Assembly (NCBI RefSeq): GCF_026339875.1
Contig: NZ_JAPEPZ010000001.1
Location: 3,410,001-3,474,000, forward strand
Reading direction: 5' to 3'
From: Streptomyces sp. NBC_01571
GTDB taxonomy: Bacteria; Actinomycetota; Actinomycetes; Streptomycetales; Streptomycetaceae
DNA: 64,000 bases
The stretch's first letter is position 1. The number at the start of each line of letters is the position of its first letter. Position numbers and translations under genes: made by a program. Of this stretch, positions 47,658 to 56,600 are shown piece by piece. The notes beneath the pieces are model-generated. The model was not told the DNA's origin. It did not search any database and saw only the letters and a list, made by a program, of their open reading frames with translations.

Positions 47658-48932
47658 TCACTTGCTGAAGTCCGGGACCAGCTTGGCGATCGCCAGTTCG
47701 ACGTTGCTCAGGCCCTTGTCCAGGGACTCCTTGCCACCCGCGATCTTCGGCAGCTCGGTGTCGAGCGGGCCCCACAGCGAGCTGTACTCGGGCAGCGCCG
47801 GCCGCGGCTGGGCGGCGGCGAGCACCGTCTGGTAGCCGGCGATGCCCGGGTCGGCCTTGACGGCGCTGGTGTAGGCGTCGTCACGGGTGGGCAGCGTGGA
47901 GTTCTTGAGCGCGATCTTGGCCTGCGAAGCGGCCGAGGTCATGAACTTCACGAACTTCAGCGACGCCGCCTGGTGGGCCTTGTCGGACCCGGCGTAGACC
48001 GAGAGGTTGTGGCCGCCGGTCGGGGCGCCCGCCTTGCCGGTGGAGCCGGCCGGGACGGTGGCGATACCGAGGTTGGTCTTGTCCGTGAAGGCCGAGCCCT
48101 TGTAGAAGTTGGTGATCTCCCAGGGTCCCTGGACGATCGAGGCGACCTTGCCGTTGACGAACGCGTCCTGGATGTGGGCGTAGGCGTCGGCGGTGGTGTC
48201 GGCCTTGTGCAGTCCCTTGCCGGAGAACAGGCCCTGCCAGGTGCCGTACGCCTTCTGCGCCGCGGCCGAGTTCACGGTGATCTTCTTGGCGGAGGCGTCG
48301 ACGGTGTCGGTGCCCTCGCCGTAGAGGAACGACTGCGCGTAGTACGCCTGCGTCGAGCCCCAGTAGCCGTCGACGCCCGTCTTCTGCTTGATCGTGGCGG
48401 CGGCCTTCTTCAGGTCGTCCCAGGTCTTGGGGGCCTCGGTGATGCCGGCCTTCTTGTACAGCGCCTTGTTGTAGACGAGCGCGAGGGTGTCGGTCACCAG
48501 CGGGACACCGTACGTCTTGCCGTCGTACTTGGCCTGCTCGATCAGGCTGGGCTGGAACTTGGCCTGGTCCGCGAGGGCCTCGGTGCCGTCCAGCGGCAGG
48601 AAGAAGCCCTTCTTCGCGAACGCGGGGGTCCAGCCGACCTCCGAGCGCAGGATGTCCGGGGCGCCCTTGGAGCCGGCGGCCGTGTCGAACTTGTTCTGCG
48701 CCTGGTCGAAGGGGACGTTGACGTACTTGACCTTGATGTCCGGGTTGGCCTTCTCGAACTGCTGGGCCAGTGCCTTGTACGTCGGCGCCTCATTGGTGGC
48801 GTTGGAGGTGTCCCACCAGGTGATGGTGGTGGGGCCGTCCGACTTGTCGCTGCCGCTGTCACTGCCGCCGCAGGCCGTCGCCGCGAGGGCGAGGGACGCC
48901 ACCAGCGCGGTGGCCGCTATGCCACGCCGCAT
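47658..48932 (-). CDS. malE: Maltose/maltodextrin-binding lipoprotein MalE (424 aa)
   Basis: Signal peptide with lipobox ALAATACGG (Cys near residue 20), anchoring it outside the cell. Extracellular solute-binding family 1: ITWWDTSNATNEAPTYKALAQQFEKANPDIKVKYVNVPFDQAQNKFDTAAGSKGAPDILRSEVGWTPAFAKKGFFLPLDG at the N-terminal lobe, and QGPWEITNF in the hinge region. ATG 48932 is preceded by AAGGAG. First gene of the operon malE-malF-malG, divergent from malR with CTTGCAG elements between. Confidence 0.94.
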   Translation of the reverse strand: MRRGIAATALVASLALAATACGGSDSGSDKSDGPTTITWWDTSNATNEAPTYKALAQQFEKANPDIKVKYVNVPFDQAQNKFDTAAGSKGAPDILRSEVGWTPAFAKKGFFLPLDGTEALADQAKFQPSLIEQAKYDGKTYGVPLVTDTLALVYNKALYKKAGITEAPKTWDDLKKAAATIKQKTGVDGYWGSTQAYYAQSFLYGEGTDTVDASAKKITVNSAAAQKAYGTWQGLFSGKGLHKADTTADAYAHIQDAFVNGKVASIVQGPWEITNFYKGSAFTDKTNLGIATVPAGSTGKAGAPTGGHNLSVYAGSDKAHQAASLKFVKFMTSAASQAKIALKNSTLPTRDDAYTSAVKADPGIAGYQTVLAAAQPRPALPEYSSLWGPLDTELPKIAGGKESLDKGLSNVELAIAKLVPDFSK

Positions 48933-49065
48933 GAGATCTCCTTGAGGGTGAAAGCCCGAGTGGGTGGGGAAGCGGTCCCGCCCGCTCCCCTTGCCGACTT
49001 GCCGACTGCGCCGTTGCGTCCGCCGGGCGACGTGAACGTAACAGCGTTGTAAGCGGCGCGAAAGA

Positions 49066-49088
49066 CCTTGCAGCAAAAAAGTGCAAGG
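49066..49088. promoter_or_regulatory. Candidate MalR operator with CCTTGCA/TGCAAGG arms
   Basis: Arms at 49066-49072 and 49082-49088, 9-bp spacer rich in A. It lies 134-156 nt upstream of the malE ATG, a plausible place for the malE promoter. LacI-type regulators bind palindromes; CTTGCAG repeats are linked to MalR in Streptomyces. Confidence 0.6.
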
Positions 49089-49174
49089 ACTGCCGAGAGT
49101 TACCCGCCCGTGACCGGGCGGCGATGGTACGGAAACCCTTGTCCGACGCCGCTCAGCGGGCGGCGGAGCCCCTG

Positions 49175-49198
49175 TGCAAGACTCTGCAAGCTCTTGCC
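49175..49198. promoter_or_regulatory. Second MalR-type element (TGCAAG repeats)
   Basis: TGCAAGACTCTGCAAG followed by CTCTTGCC: two direct TGCAAG units 10 bp apart and an inverted CTTGC. With 49066-49088 it flanks the centre of the divergent region. Confidence 0.5.
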
Positions 49199-49399
49199 AT
49201 ACCCGCCCCGTACGGGGATCATCGGCCCGTCAGCGCCTTGCAGGAGCCACCCCTTCCCGCGGCGCACGTCCGGGACGCCGAGCCGACCAGAACACGAGGG
49301 AGCGCGATGACGCAGCAGCCCGGAGCGGGCCGATCAACCGCCCGCACACGGCGTCTGGTTGGTGGGCAGGGCGAGAACCGGCAGGTACAGTCCCATCCC

Positions 49400-50434
49400 G
49401 TGACCACACGGCTTGCCGACATCGCAGCCCAGGCGGGGGTCAGTGAGGCGACTGTCAGCCGCGTCCTGAACGGGAAGCCCGGTGTCGCCGCGACCACCCG
49501 CCAGTCCGTCCTGGCCGCCCTCGACGTGCTGGGCTACGAGCGCCCGGTCCGGCTGCGGCAGCGCAGCGAGGGCCTGGTGGGCCTGATCACCCCCGAGCTG
49601 GAGAACCCGATATTCCCCGCGCTGGCGCAGGTCATCGGGCAGGCGCTGACCCGCCAGGGGTACACCCCGGTCCTCGCGACCCAGACGCCGGGCGGCTCGA
49701 CCGAGGACGAGCTGACGGAGATGCTGGTGGACCGGGGCGTCGCCGGCATCATCTTCGTCTCCGGGCTGCACGCGGACACCTCGGCGGACATGCAGCGCTA
49801 CGAGCAGCTGCGCGCCCAGGGGGTCCCCTTCGTCCTGGTCGACGGGTTCTCGCCGAAGGTGCAGGCGCCGTTCATCTCGCCCGACGACCGCGCGGCGATG
49901 GACCTGGCGGTCACGCACCTCGTCTCGCTCGGGCACACCCACATCGGGCTCGCCCTGGGTCCGAAGCGGTTCGTGCCCGTGCAGCGCAAGATCGAGGGCT
50001 TCGTGCGCACGATGCAGGAGCAGCTGGGGCTCGCTCCCGCCGATGTCGAGGAGCGACTGGTCCAGCACTCGCTGTACACCCTGGAGGGCGGACAGGCCGC
50101 GGCCGCCGCGCTCATGGAACGGGACTGCACGGCGATCGTCTGCGCCAGCGACATGATGGCTCTCGGGGCGATACGGGCGGCGCGCGGGCGCGGCCTGGAC
50201 GTACCGAAGGACATATCCGTCGTGGGCTTCGACGACTCGCCGCTGATCGCCTTCACCGACCCGCCCCTGACGACGATCCGCAAGCCGGTGCCGGCCATGG
50301 GGCAGGCTGCGGTGCGAACGCTGCTGGAGGAGATCGGGGGGACTCCGGCTCCGCACAGTGAATTCGTGTTCATGCCGGAACTGGTGGTGCGCGGTTCAAC
50401 CGCTTCGGCCCCTGGGGACCGGAATCGTCCCTAG
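49400..50434 (+). CDS. malR: LacI-family maltose regulator MalR (344 aa)
   Basis: N-terminal LacI HTH TRLADIAAQAGVSEATVSRVLNGKPGVAATTRQSVLAALDVLGYE (about residues 3-48) and hinge, then a periplasmic-binding-like ligand domain (GLITPELENPIFPALAQVIGQAL..., DDRAAMDLAVTHLVSLGHTHIG, CASDMMALGAIRAARGRGLDVPKDISVVGFDDSPLIAFTDPPLTTIRKP). Expected to repress malEFG and the amylase genes until maltodextrin is present. GTG 49400 gives the family length I recall for MalR/Reg1. ATG 49307, with GAGGGAG upstream, is an alternative that would add 31 residues; its better ribosome site makes the choice uncertain. Confidence 0.9.
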   Translation: MTTRLADIAAQAGVSEATVSRVLNGKPGVAATTRQSVLAALDVLGYERPVRLRQRSEGLVGLITPELENPIFPALAQVIGQALTRQGYTPVLATQTPGGSTEDELTEMLVDRGVAGIIFVSGLHADTSADMQRYEQLRAQGVPFVLVDGFSPKVQAPFISPDDRAAMDLAVTHLVSLGHTHIGLALGPKRFVPVQRKIEGFVRTMQEQLGLAPADVEERLVQHSLYTLEGGQAAAAALMERDCTAIVCASDMMALGAIRAARGRGLDVPKDISVVGFDDSPLIAFTDPPLTTIRKPVPAMGQAAVRTLLEEIGGTPAPHSEFVFMPELVVRGSTASAPGDRNRP

Positions 50435-50544
50435 GGAGGATCCCCTACGCCTCTCGTAGCGGTCCGCTCGGTGTAGAACGTGCGGCCAGGACCCGACCAG
50501 GGGATGATCGGTCGCGGAACGCTTTTCTGGCAGACTTTGCGCCT

Positions 50545-51405
50545 ATGGGTGAGACGACCGTGACGACACTGGAAGGCCAGGACCGGGCCGCTCCACGCCC
50601 CGTCGCGGAGGACCGTGCGGGAAGGACCTTCCTGCGCCGTCTGCGGACTCCGCGTCGCCCCCGCTTCTGGTTCGAGATCCTGCTCATCGCGGCGAGTTAC
50701 TGGACGTACTCGCTGATCCGCAACGCCGTGCCGGAGCAGAGGGGCAAGGCCCTGCGCAACGCCGACTGGATCTGGCGCGTGGAGCACCATCTCGGGATCG
50801 CGGTCGAGCAGTCGGTCAACCATGCAGTCAACTCGGCGACATGGTTGATCATCGGGATGAACTACTACTACGCGACGCTGCACTTCGTGGTGACGCTGGC
50901 CGTCCTGGTCTGGCTCTACCACAGCCATCCAGGCCGCTACGCGGCGGCGCGCCTGGCCCTGTTCGCCACGACGGCGGTGGCCCTGGTCGGCTACTACTTC
51001 TTCCCGCTCGCCCCGCCCCGCCTGATGAACGGCGGCCACTTCGTGGACACGGTCGTCGTCCACCACACCTGGGGCTCGATGGCCTCCGGCGACCTCAAGC
51101 ACATGTCGAACCAGTACGCCGCGATGCCGTCGATGCACATCGGCTGGTCGCTCTGGTGCGGCCTGACGATCTTCGCCCTCGCCTCGGCGCCGTGGGCCCG
51201 CATCCTGGGCCTCCTCTACCCGGCGGCCACCCTGCTGGTCATCGTCTCCACCGCCAACCACTTCTGGCTCGACGCGGTGGGCGGCATGCTCTGCCTGGCC
51301 TTCGGCTTCACGGTGGCCCGCCTCTGGTACGGCACCCTCCCGTACGCGCTGCCCCGCTGGGTACCCGGGACGCGGGGGACACCCATGCTCCCCCTCAAGA
51401 CCTGA
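50545..51405 (+). CDS. PAP2-superfamily membrane phosphatase/transferase (286 aa)
   Basis: Several membrane helices (about residues 45-62, 110-130, 140-165, 210-265). Catalytic motif of the PAP2_3/AUR1-like group: MPSMHIGWSLW (about 193-203, first His) and STANHFWLDAVGG (about 233-245, HFWLD with second His and Asp). Substrates are likely phospholipid-type; Streptomyces homologues are mostly uncharacterised. ATG 50545. Runs toward the glnE gene with a repeat-filled gap between them. Confidence 0.82.
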   Translation: MGETTVTTLEGQDRAAPRPVAEDRAGRTFLRRLRTPRRPRFWFEILLIAASYWTYSLIRNAVPEQRGKALRNADWIWRVEHHLGIAVEQSVNHAVNSATWLIIGMNYYYATLHFVVTLAVLVWLYHSHPGRYAAARLALFATTAVALVGYYFFPLAPPRLMNGGHFVDTVVVHHTWGSMASGDLKHMSNQYAAMPSMHIGWSLWCGLTIFALASAPWARILGLLYPAATLLVIVSTANHFWLDAVGGMLCLAFGFTVARLWYGTLPYALPRWVPGTRGTPMLPLKT

Positions 51406-51490
51406 CAACGCCCCGGAACCCCTCCAGAGCCCCTCTGCCCCCCAGCGCAGCTACCCCCACGCACCCGCCCCCGCACCCGACGACGCACAC

Positions 51491-51823
51491 GAGGGGCCGT
51501 GCCGGTACGTCGCAGCCCGTCGCTTACGCCCGGATCGAGCAGCGGCTCCCGTACCCGGCCCACGCCTGATCCAACGGCGACGGGCTCGACGTACCGGCAC
51601 GGCCCCGCCCCACCACCGCCGACACACACCCCCGCACCCGTACCCGCACCCGACGACGCACGCGAGGGGCCGTGCCGGTACGTCGCAGCCCGTCGCTTAC
51701 GCCCGGATCGAGCAGCGGCTCCCCTGCCCGGCCCACGCCTGATCCAACGGCGACGGGCTCGACGTACCGGCACGGCCCCGCCCCACCACCGCCGACACAC
51801 ACCCCCGCACCCGCCCCGACGCT
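51491..51823. repeat. Tandem 173-bp repeat with foldback units, PAP2-glnE gap
   Basis: The unit starting at 51491 repeats at 51664 (173-bp period), the copies being near identical. Each unit carries a 114-bp foldback (51493-51606 and 51666-51779) with 20-bp perfect outer arms (GGGGCCGTGCCGGTACGTCG and its complement) and a 10-bp inner stem. The 418-bp gap 51406-51823 has no other gene. It lies between convergent stop codons, so a termination or RNA role is plausible. Confidence 0.82.
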
Positions 51824-54820
51824 TCACGCCCCGTAGAACAACTCGTCCACCACGGCCCGAGCCCGCCGTGTGGTCCGCCGATAGTCGTCGAGCATGTCGC
51901 CCACGTGACCGGGCCCGTACCCCAGGTACCGCCCCACGGCGGCCAGTTCCCGCCCGTCGGACGGAAACGTGTCCCCGGCCCGCCCCCGCACCAGCATCAC
52001 GGCATTGCGCACCCGCGTGGCCAGCACCCACGCCTCGTCGAGGATCGCCGCGTCCTCCCCCGACACCAGCTCCGCCGCGCACGCGGCCGCCAGCGCCTCC
52101 CGCGTCCGCGTGGTCCGCAGCCCCGGTTCGTCCCACCCGTGCCGCAACTGGAACAGCTGCACCGTCCACTCCACGTCGGACAGCCCACCCCGCCCCAGTT
52201 TGGTGTGCAGCGTCGGATCGGCCCCGCGAGGCATCCGTTCCGACTCCATCCGGGCCTTCAGCCGCCGTATCTCCCGTACGGCGTCTTCGCCCAGCCCCTC
52301 CGCGGGGTACCGCAGCGGATCGACGAGCTCGATGAACCGGCGCCCCAGATCCTCGTCCCCGGCCACGAACTCGGCCCGCAGCAGCGCCTGCGACTCCCAC
52401 ACCAGCGACCACCGCCGGTAGTACGCCTCGTACGACTTCAGCGAGCGCACGAGCGGCCCGGACTTCCCCTCGGGCCGCAGATCCGCGTCGATCAGCAACG
52501 GCGGATCCGCGCTGGAGACCTGGAGCAGCCGCCGCATCTCGGACACCACGGCGTTGGCGGCCCGGGACGCCTCGTGCTCGTCCACGCCCTCCCGGGGCTC
52601 GTGCACGAACAGTACGTCCGCGTCGGACCCGTAGCCGAGCTCGTGCCCCCCGAACCGCCCCATCGCGATCACCGCGAACCGGGTGGGCAGGGTGTCCCCC
52701 CACCCGTCCCGCACCACGGCCCGCAGGGTCCCCGCGAGCGTCGCCGCGGTCAGGTCGGACACCGCACCGCCGACCTGGTCCACGAGGGCGCCCTGGTCGG
52801 CGACGACGGGCGTCTCCTCGGTGCCGTAGGAGGCGACGATGTCGGCCGCGGCGGTGCGGAAGAGCTCCCGCCGCCGCACCCCGCGCGCGGCGGTGACCGC
52901 CTGTTCACCCCCGGCGGCCCGCCCCACCGCCGCGAGCACCTCCTGCTCCAGATGCGCCCGGGCGCGCGGCTCCAGCCCGCCGCCGTCCCCGTCGCCGAGC
53001 AGCGCGACCGCCTCCGGGGCACGCATCAGCAGGTCGGGGGCGAGCCGCCCCGCGGACAGCACGCGCGCCAGGTTCTCGGCCGCGGCGCCTTCGTCTCTCA
53101 ACAGCCGCAGGTACCAGGGGGTCTTGCCCAGCGCGTCGGAGACCTTGCGGAAGTTGAGCAGACCGGCGTCGGGTTCGGCGGAGTCCGCGAACCATCCCAA
53201 CAGCACGGGCAGCAGGGTCCGTTGGATGGCCGCCTTGCGCGAGACGCCGGAGGCCAGCGCCTCCAGGTGCCGCAGCGCGGCAGCCGGGTCCGCGTATCCG
53301 AGCGCGACCAGCCGCTCCCGGGCCGCGTCCGCGCTCAGCCGGGCCTCACCGGTGGCGAGTTGGGCGACCGCGTCGAGCAGCGGCCGGTAGAAGAGCTTCT
53401 CGTGCAGCCGCCGCACCACGGCCCGGTGCCGCTTCCACTCGCGTTTCAGCTCGACGACCGGATCGACACGCAGCCCCAACGACCGTCCGATGCGTCGCAG
53501 ATCGGCGCTGTCCTCCGGCACCAGATGGGTCCGCCGCAGCCGGTAGAGCTGTATGCGGTGCTCCATCAGTCTCAGGAACCGGTAGGAGTCGTCGAGCTGG
53601 ACGGCGTCGGCACGCCCCACGTACCCGCCCGCGGCGAGTGCTTTCAAGGCGTCGAGCGTGGTGCCGCTGCGCAGCGAGGAGTCGGCGCGGCCGTGCACCA
53701 ACTGCAGGAGCTGCACGGCGAATTCGACGTCCCTCAGCCCTCCCGGCCCGAGTTTCAGCTCCCGGTCGACCTCGGCCACGGGGATGTTCTCGACCACCCG
53801 GCGCCGCATCTTCTGCACGTCGGCGACGAAGTTCTCGCGCTCGGCGGCATGCCAGACGAGCGGCGCGAGCGTGGCCACGTACTCCGCGCCGAGCTCGATG
53901 TCCCCGGCGACCGGCCGCGCCTTGAGCAGCGCCTGGAACTCCCAGGTCTTGGCCCAGCGCTGGTAGTAGGCGAGATGGCTGCTGAGCGTGCGGACCAGCG
54001 GTCCGTTGCGCCCCTCGGGCCGCAGGTTGGCGTCGACGGGCCAGATGCTGCCCTCGACGGTCGTCTCGGAGCAGATCCGCATCATGTGGGCGGCGAGCCG
54101 GGTGGCGGCCTGGATCGCCTTGCCCTCGTCGGCCCCGTCGACCGCCTCCCCCACGAAGATCACGTCGACGTCGGACACGTAGTTGAGTTCGTGTCCGCCG
54201 CACTTGCCCATCGCGACGACGGCGAGCCGGCACAGCGCGGCGTCGCCGGGCGCGGCGTCGCAGGCGATGGCGAGCGCGGCGCGCAGGGTGGCGGTGGCGA
54301 GGTCGGCGAGCTCGGCGGCGGTCTGGGCGAGGTCGGTGGTGCCGCACACGTCGCGGGCGGCGATGGACAGCAGACAGCGCCGGTAGGCGACGCGTAGCGA
54401 GACGGGGTCTTTCGCCTCCGCGAGGCCGTCCTCGAACTCCGCCACTCCGGGATGCAGGTCCTGCGGCTCGTAGGTGACGAGTTCCTGCCAGTCGCCCGGA
54501 TGGCGGGCGAGGTGGTCGGCGAGGGCGGCGGAGGCGCCGAGCACGCCGAGCAGCCGGTCGCGCAGCGGTTTGGCGGCGACCAGCGTGTCGAGGAGTTCGC
54601 GTTCGGCCGTGTGGCCGCCCTGCGCTTCGACCAGCCGGACAAGCCCGAGCAGTGCGAGATCCGGGTCGGCGGTCGTCCCGAGTGCTTCGAGGAGCACCGG
54701 ATCGGCCCTTATGGGCGCGAGCTGGTCGCTCTCCAGGAGCCGCTCGGCCGCCGAGGGATCGGTGAAACCGTGCCGCAGCAGCCGTGTGAAGGTACTGCTT
54801 CTGCGCCCCGGCGCCGTCAT
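51824..54820 (-). CDS. glnE: Bifunctional glutamine-synthetase adenylyltransferase/deadenylyltransferase GlnE (998 aa)
   Basis: Two homologous nucleotidyltransferase halves: N-terminal with GKCGGHELNYVSDVDVIFV (about residues 198-216) and C-terminal with GRFGGHELGYGSDADVLFVHEP (about 716-737). The GSDxD metal motifs are intact in both, so adenylylation and deadenylylation of GSI should both operate. WPVDANLRPEGRNGPLVRTL and IDADLRPEGKSGPLVRSLKSY are matching signatures. Converges on the PAP2 gene. ATG 54820. Together with glnII this links the window to nitrogen control. Confidence 0.95.
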   Translation of the reverse strand: MTAPGRRSSTFTRLLRHGFTDPSAAERLLESDQLAPIRADPVLLEALGTTADPDLALLGLVRLVEAQGGHTAERELLDTLVAAKPLRDRLLGVLGASAALADHLARHPGDWQELVTYEPQDLHPGVAEFEDGLAEAKDPVSLRVAYRRCLLSIAARDVCGTTDLAQTAAELADLATATLRAALAIACDAAPGDAALCRLAVVAMGKCGGHELNYVSDVDVIFVGEAVDGADEGKAIQAATRLAAHMMRICSETTVEGSIWPVDANLRPEGRNGPLVRTLSSHLAYYQRWAKTWEFQALLKARPVAGDIELGAEYVATLAPLVWHAAERENFVADVQKMRRRVVENIPVAEVDRELKLGPGGLRDVEFAVQLLQLVHGRADSSLRSGTTLDALKALAAGGYVGRADAVQLDDSYRFLRLMEHRIQLYRLRRTHLVPEDSADLRRIGRSLGLRVDPVVELKREWKRHRAVVRRLHEKLFYRPLLDAVAQLATGEARLSADAARERLVALGYADPAAALRHLEALASGVSRKAAIQRTLLPVLLGWFADSAEPDAGLLNFRKVSDALGKTPWYLRLLRDEGAAAENLARVLSAGRLAPDLLMRAPEAVALLGDGDGGGLEPRARAHLEQEVLAAVGRAAGGEQAVTAARGVRRRELFRTAAADIVASYGTEETPVVADQGALVDQVGGAVSDLTAATLAGTLRAVVRDGWGDTLPTRFAVIAMGRFGGHELGYGSDADVLFVHEPREGVDEHEASRAANAVVSEMRRLLQVSSADPPLLIDADLRPEGKSGPLVRSLKSYEAYYRRWSLVWESQALLRAEFVAGDEDLGRRFIELVDPLRYPAEGLGEDAVREIRRLKARMESERMPRGADPTLHTKLGRGGLSDVEWTVQLFQLRHGWDEPGLRTTRTREALAAACAAELVSGEDAAILDEAWVLATRVRNAVMLVRGRAGDTFPSDGRELAAVGRYLGYGPGHVGDMLDDYRRTTRRARAVVDELFYGA

Positions 54821-55012
54821 CCTCGGCCTCCCTCGGATCGAAGTCGCACCACCGGTCCGGTCAGCGTCGCGCGGCCGGTCCGATCAAGGTCGTACGAGCC
54901 CGAGCCTAACCGGAGAGGCGTGCGGAAGCGCCGGGGCGTGCGGGGACTCCTCCCGGGCGGGACCATGGCCGTCGCAGGAGAAGAGCTCATGGCCGTCGCA
55001 GGAGGAGAGCCC

Positions 55013-55528
55013 ATGACGGACACATCACCGAGGACCGATGTCGATGCCCGCTACAGCAGCCCGGGCGCCGCCGCGACCCCCTGGCCCGAGGCGGTGGAGC
55101 GGCTGGCCGCGGCCGAGCTGTACTGGCTGTCGACGGTGCGGCCGGACGGCCGCCCGCACGTGACCCCGCTGCTGGGCGTCTGGCGGGACGGGGCGCTGCA
55201 CTTCGCCACGGGGGCCGGCGAGCGCAAGGCCCTGAACCTGGCGGAGAACCCGTACGTCGTCCTCACCACCGGCGTGAACACCTGGGCCGAGGGCTGCGAC
55301 CTCGTCGTCGAGGGCGAGGCGGTGCGCGTGACCGACGTCGCCCGGCTGCGGGAACTCGCCGGGGCATGGGAGGGGAAGTACGGCGCCGCGTGGCGTTTCG
55401 AGGTGCGCGAGGACGGCGCGTTCCAGGACAAGTACGGTCCCGCGTTCGTCTTCGCCGTGGCGCCGCGCACCGCGTTCGGATTCGGCAAGGGGGAGCCGTT
55501 CAGCCAGACGCGCTGGCGTTTCGCCTGA
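55013..55528 (+). CDS. Pyridoxamine 5'-phosphate oxidase-family protein (171 aa)
   Basis: Split-barrel flavin-binding fold: LYWLSTVRPDGRPHVTPLLGVWRDGALHFATGAGERKALNLAENPYVVLTTG (about residues 34-85) and a late RWRFA. PPOX-type general stress/F420-like proteins of this size occur in large numbers in Streptomyces; substrate unknown. ATG 55013 has AGGAGGAG upstream. Two in-frame ATGs at 54965 and 54989 lie in perfect 24-bp steps because a 24-bp start/ribosome-site segment is duplicated; longer forms are possible. Confidence 0.82.
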   Translation: MTDTSPRTDVDARYSSPGAAATPWPEAVERLAAAELYWLSTVRPDGRPHVTPLLGVWRDGALHFATGAGERKALNLAENPYVVLTTGVNTWAEGCDLVVEGEAVRVTDVARLRELAGAWEGKYGAAWRFEVREDGAFQDKYGPAFVFAVAPRTAFGFGKGEPFSQTRWRFA

Positions 55529-55711
55529 CGTGCGGCGGGGCGGGGAGGGGGTCCGGCGGCACGGGTGCGCCGAAGGGACGACGAAGCGGGCAGTTCACCA
55601 GGTCTTCACCCCCCGGGTCGAGTGCCGTGAGGCGGTCGAATGCTGGCGTGTACATGCTCTGTTCGCACTGTCATCCTCAACTGTCACCTCATCCCCCACC
55701 GGAGGTCTCAA

Positions 55712-56599
55712 GTGTCCGACAGAACCGTGTACCGCCGCCGCCGTGCCGTCGTGGCGTCCGCCCTCGCCTTCACCGCGGCCGCGGTGGGGCTGTGGACCGG
55801 GCTCGGCGGCTCCACCACCGCACACGCCGCGGCCGGGGTCCCGACCCCGGACCACGTGGTCGTCGTGGTCTTCGAGAACCACGCGTACAGCCAGGTGATC
55901 GGCTCCTCCAGCGCCCCGTACATCAACTCGCTCAAGGCAGGGGGCGCCAACCTCTCCCAGTCCTACGCCGAGACGCACCCGAGCCAGCCCAACTACTACG
56001 CCCTGTTCTCCGGCTCCACCCAGGGCGTCACGGACGACAGCTGCGTCCGGCCCGGCTTCTCCTCCGCGCCGAACCTCGCCTCCGAGCTGATCGCCGCGGG
56101 CAGGACCTGGGCGAGCTACAACGAGACGCTGCCCAGCCAGGGCTCCACGACGTGCAGCAGCGGCAAGTACGCGCAGAAGCACAACCCGTGGTTCGGCTTC
56201 AGCAACGTGCCGACGTCGAGCGCGAAGACCTTCGCGCAGTTCCCGACCGACTACACGACGCTGCCGCAGGTCTCCTTCGTCGTCCCGAACCTGTGCAGCG
56301 ACATGCACGACTGCTCGGTGTCCTCCGGCGACACCTGGCTGAAGAGCAACCTGGGCGCCTACGCCACCTGGGCCAAGACCCACAACAGCCTGCTCGTCGT
56401 CACCTTCGACGAGGACAACCGGCTCAGCGGCAACAAGATCCCCACGGTGCTCTACGGCCAGCAGGTGACGGCGGGATCCTCGTCCACCACCACCTACAAC
56501 CACTACGACCTGCTGCGCACCCTGGAGGACATGCACGGCCTGCCGCACGCCGGCAACGCCGCCTCCGGCAAGGACATCACCGGCATCTGGACGTCCTGA
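55712..56599 (+). CDS. Secreted alkaline-phosphatase-superfamily phosphoesterase (295 aa)
   Basis: N-terminal signal (RRRRAVVASALAFTAAAVGLWTGLGGSTTAHA, cleavage about 36). VVVVVFENHAYSQVIG (about residues 50-65) is the metal-binding start of the AcpA/phosphatidylinositol phosphatase family; ETHPSQPNYYALFSGSTQG (about 90) and VTFDEDNRLSG plus NHYDLLRTLEDMHGLP (about 235 and 265) complete the metal site. It probably releases phosphate outside the cell. GTG 55712 follows GGAGG. It ends 1 nt before the MFS gene. Confidence 0.83.
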   Translation: MSDRTVYRRRRAVVASALAFTAAAVGLWTGLGGSTTAHAAAGVPTPDHVVVVVFENHAYSQVIGSSSAPYINSLKAGGANLSQSYAETHPSQPNYYALFSGSTQGVTDDSCVRPGFSSAPNLASELIAAGRTWASYNETLPSQGSTTCSSGKYAQKHNPWFGFSNVPTSSAKTFAQFPTDYTTLPQVSFVVPNLCSDMHDCSVSSGDTWLKSNLGAYATWAKTHNSLLVVTFDEDNRLSGNKIPTVLYGQQVTAGSSSTTTYNHYDLLRTLEDMHGLPHAGNAASGKDITGIWTS

Positions 56600-56600
56600 G

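Larger units (their letters stand above)
48933..49399. other. 467-bp malE-malR divergent regulatory region
   Basis: Noncoding if malR starts at 49400. It contains a palindrome with CCTTGCA/TGCAAGG arms (49066-49088), repeats at 49175-49198, a CTTGCAG at 49237-49243, and a CCGCCCG/CGGGCGG inverted repeat near 49105. If malR instead starts at ATG 49307, the gap shortens by 93 bp. Confidence 0.6.

Noticed and set aside
51491..51823. CRISPR or IS element
   Set aside because: Only two units, each a foldback, no spacers, no target duplication and no ORF.
51824..54397. 830-aa plus-strand open frame
   Set aside because: Antisense to glnE; His/Pro/Gln/Arg-rich artefact.
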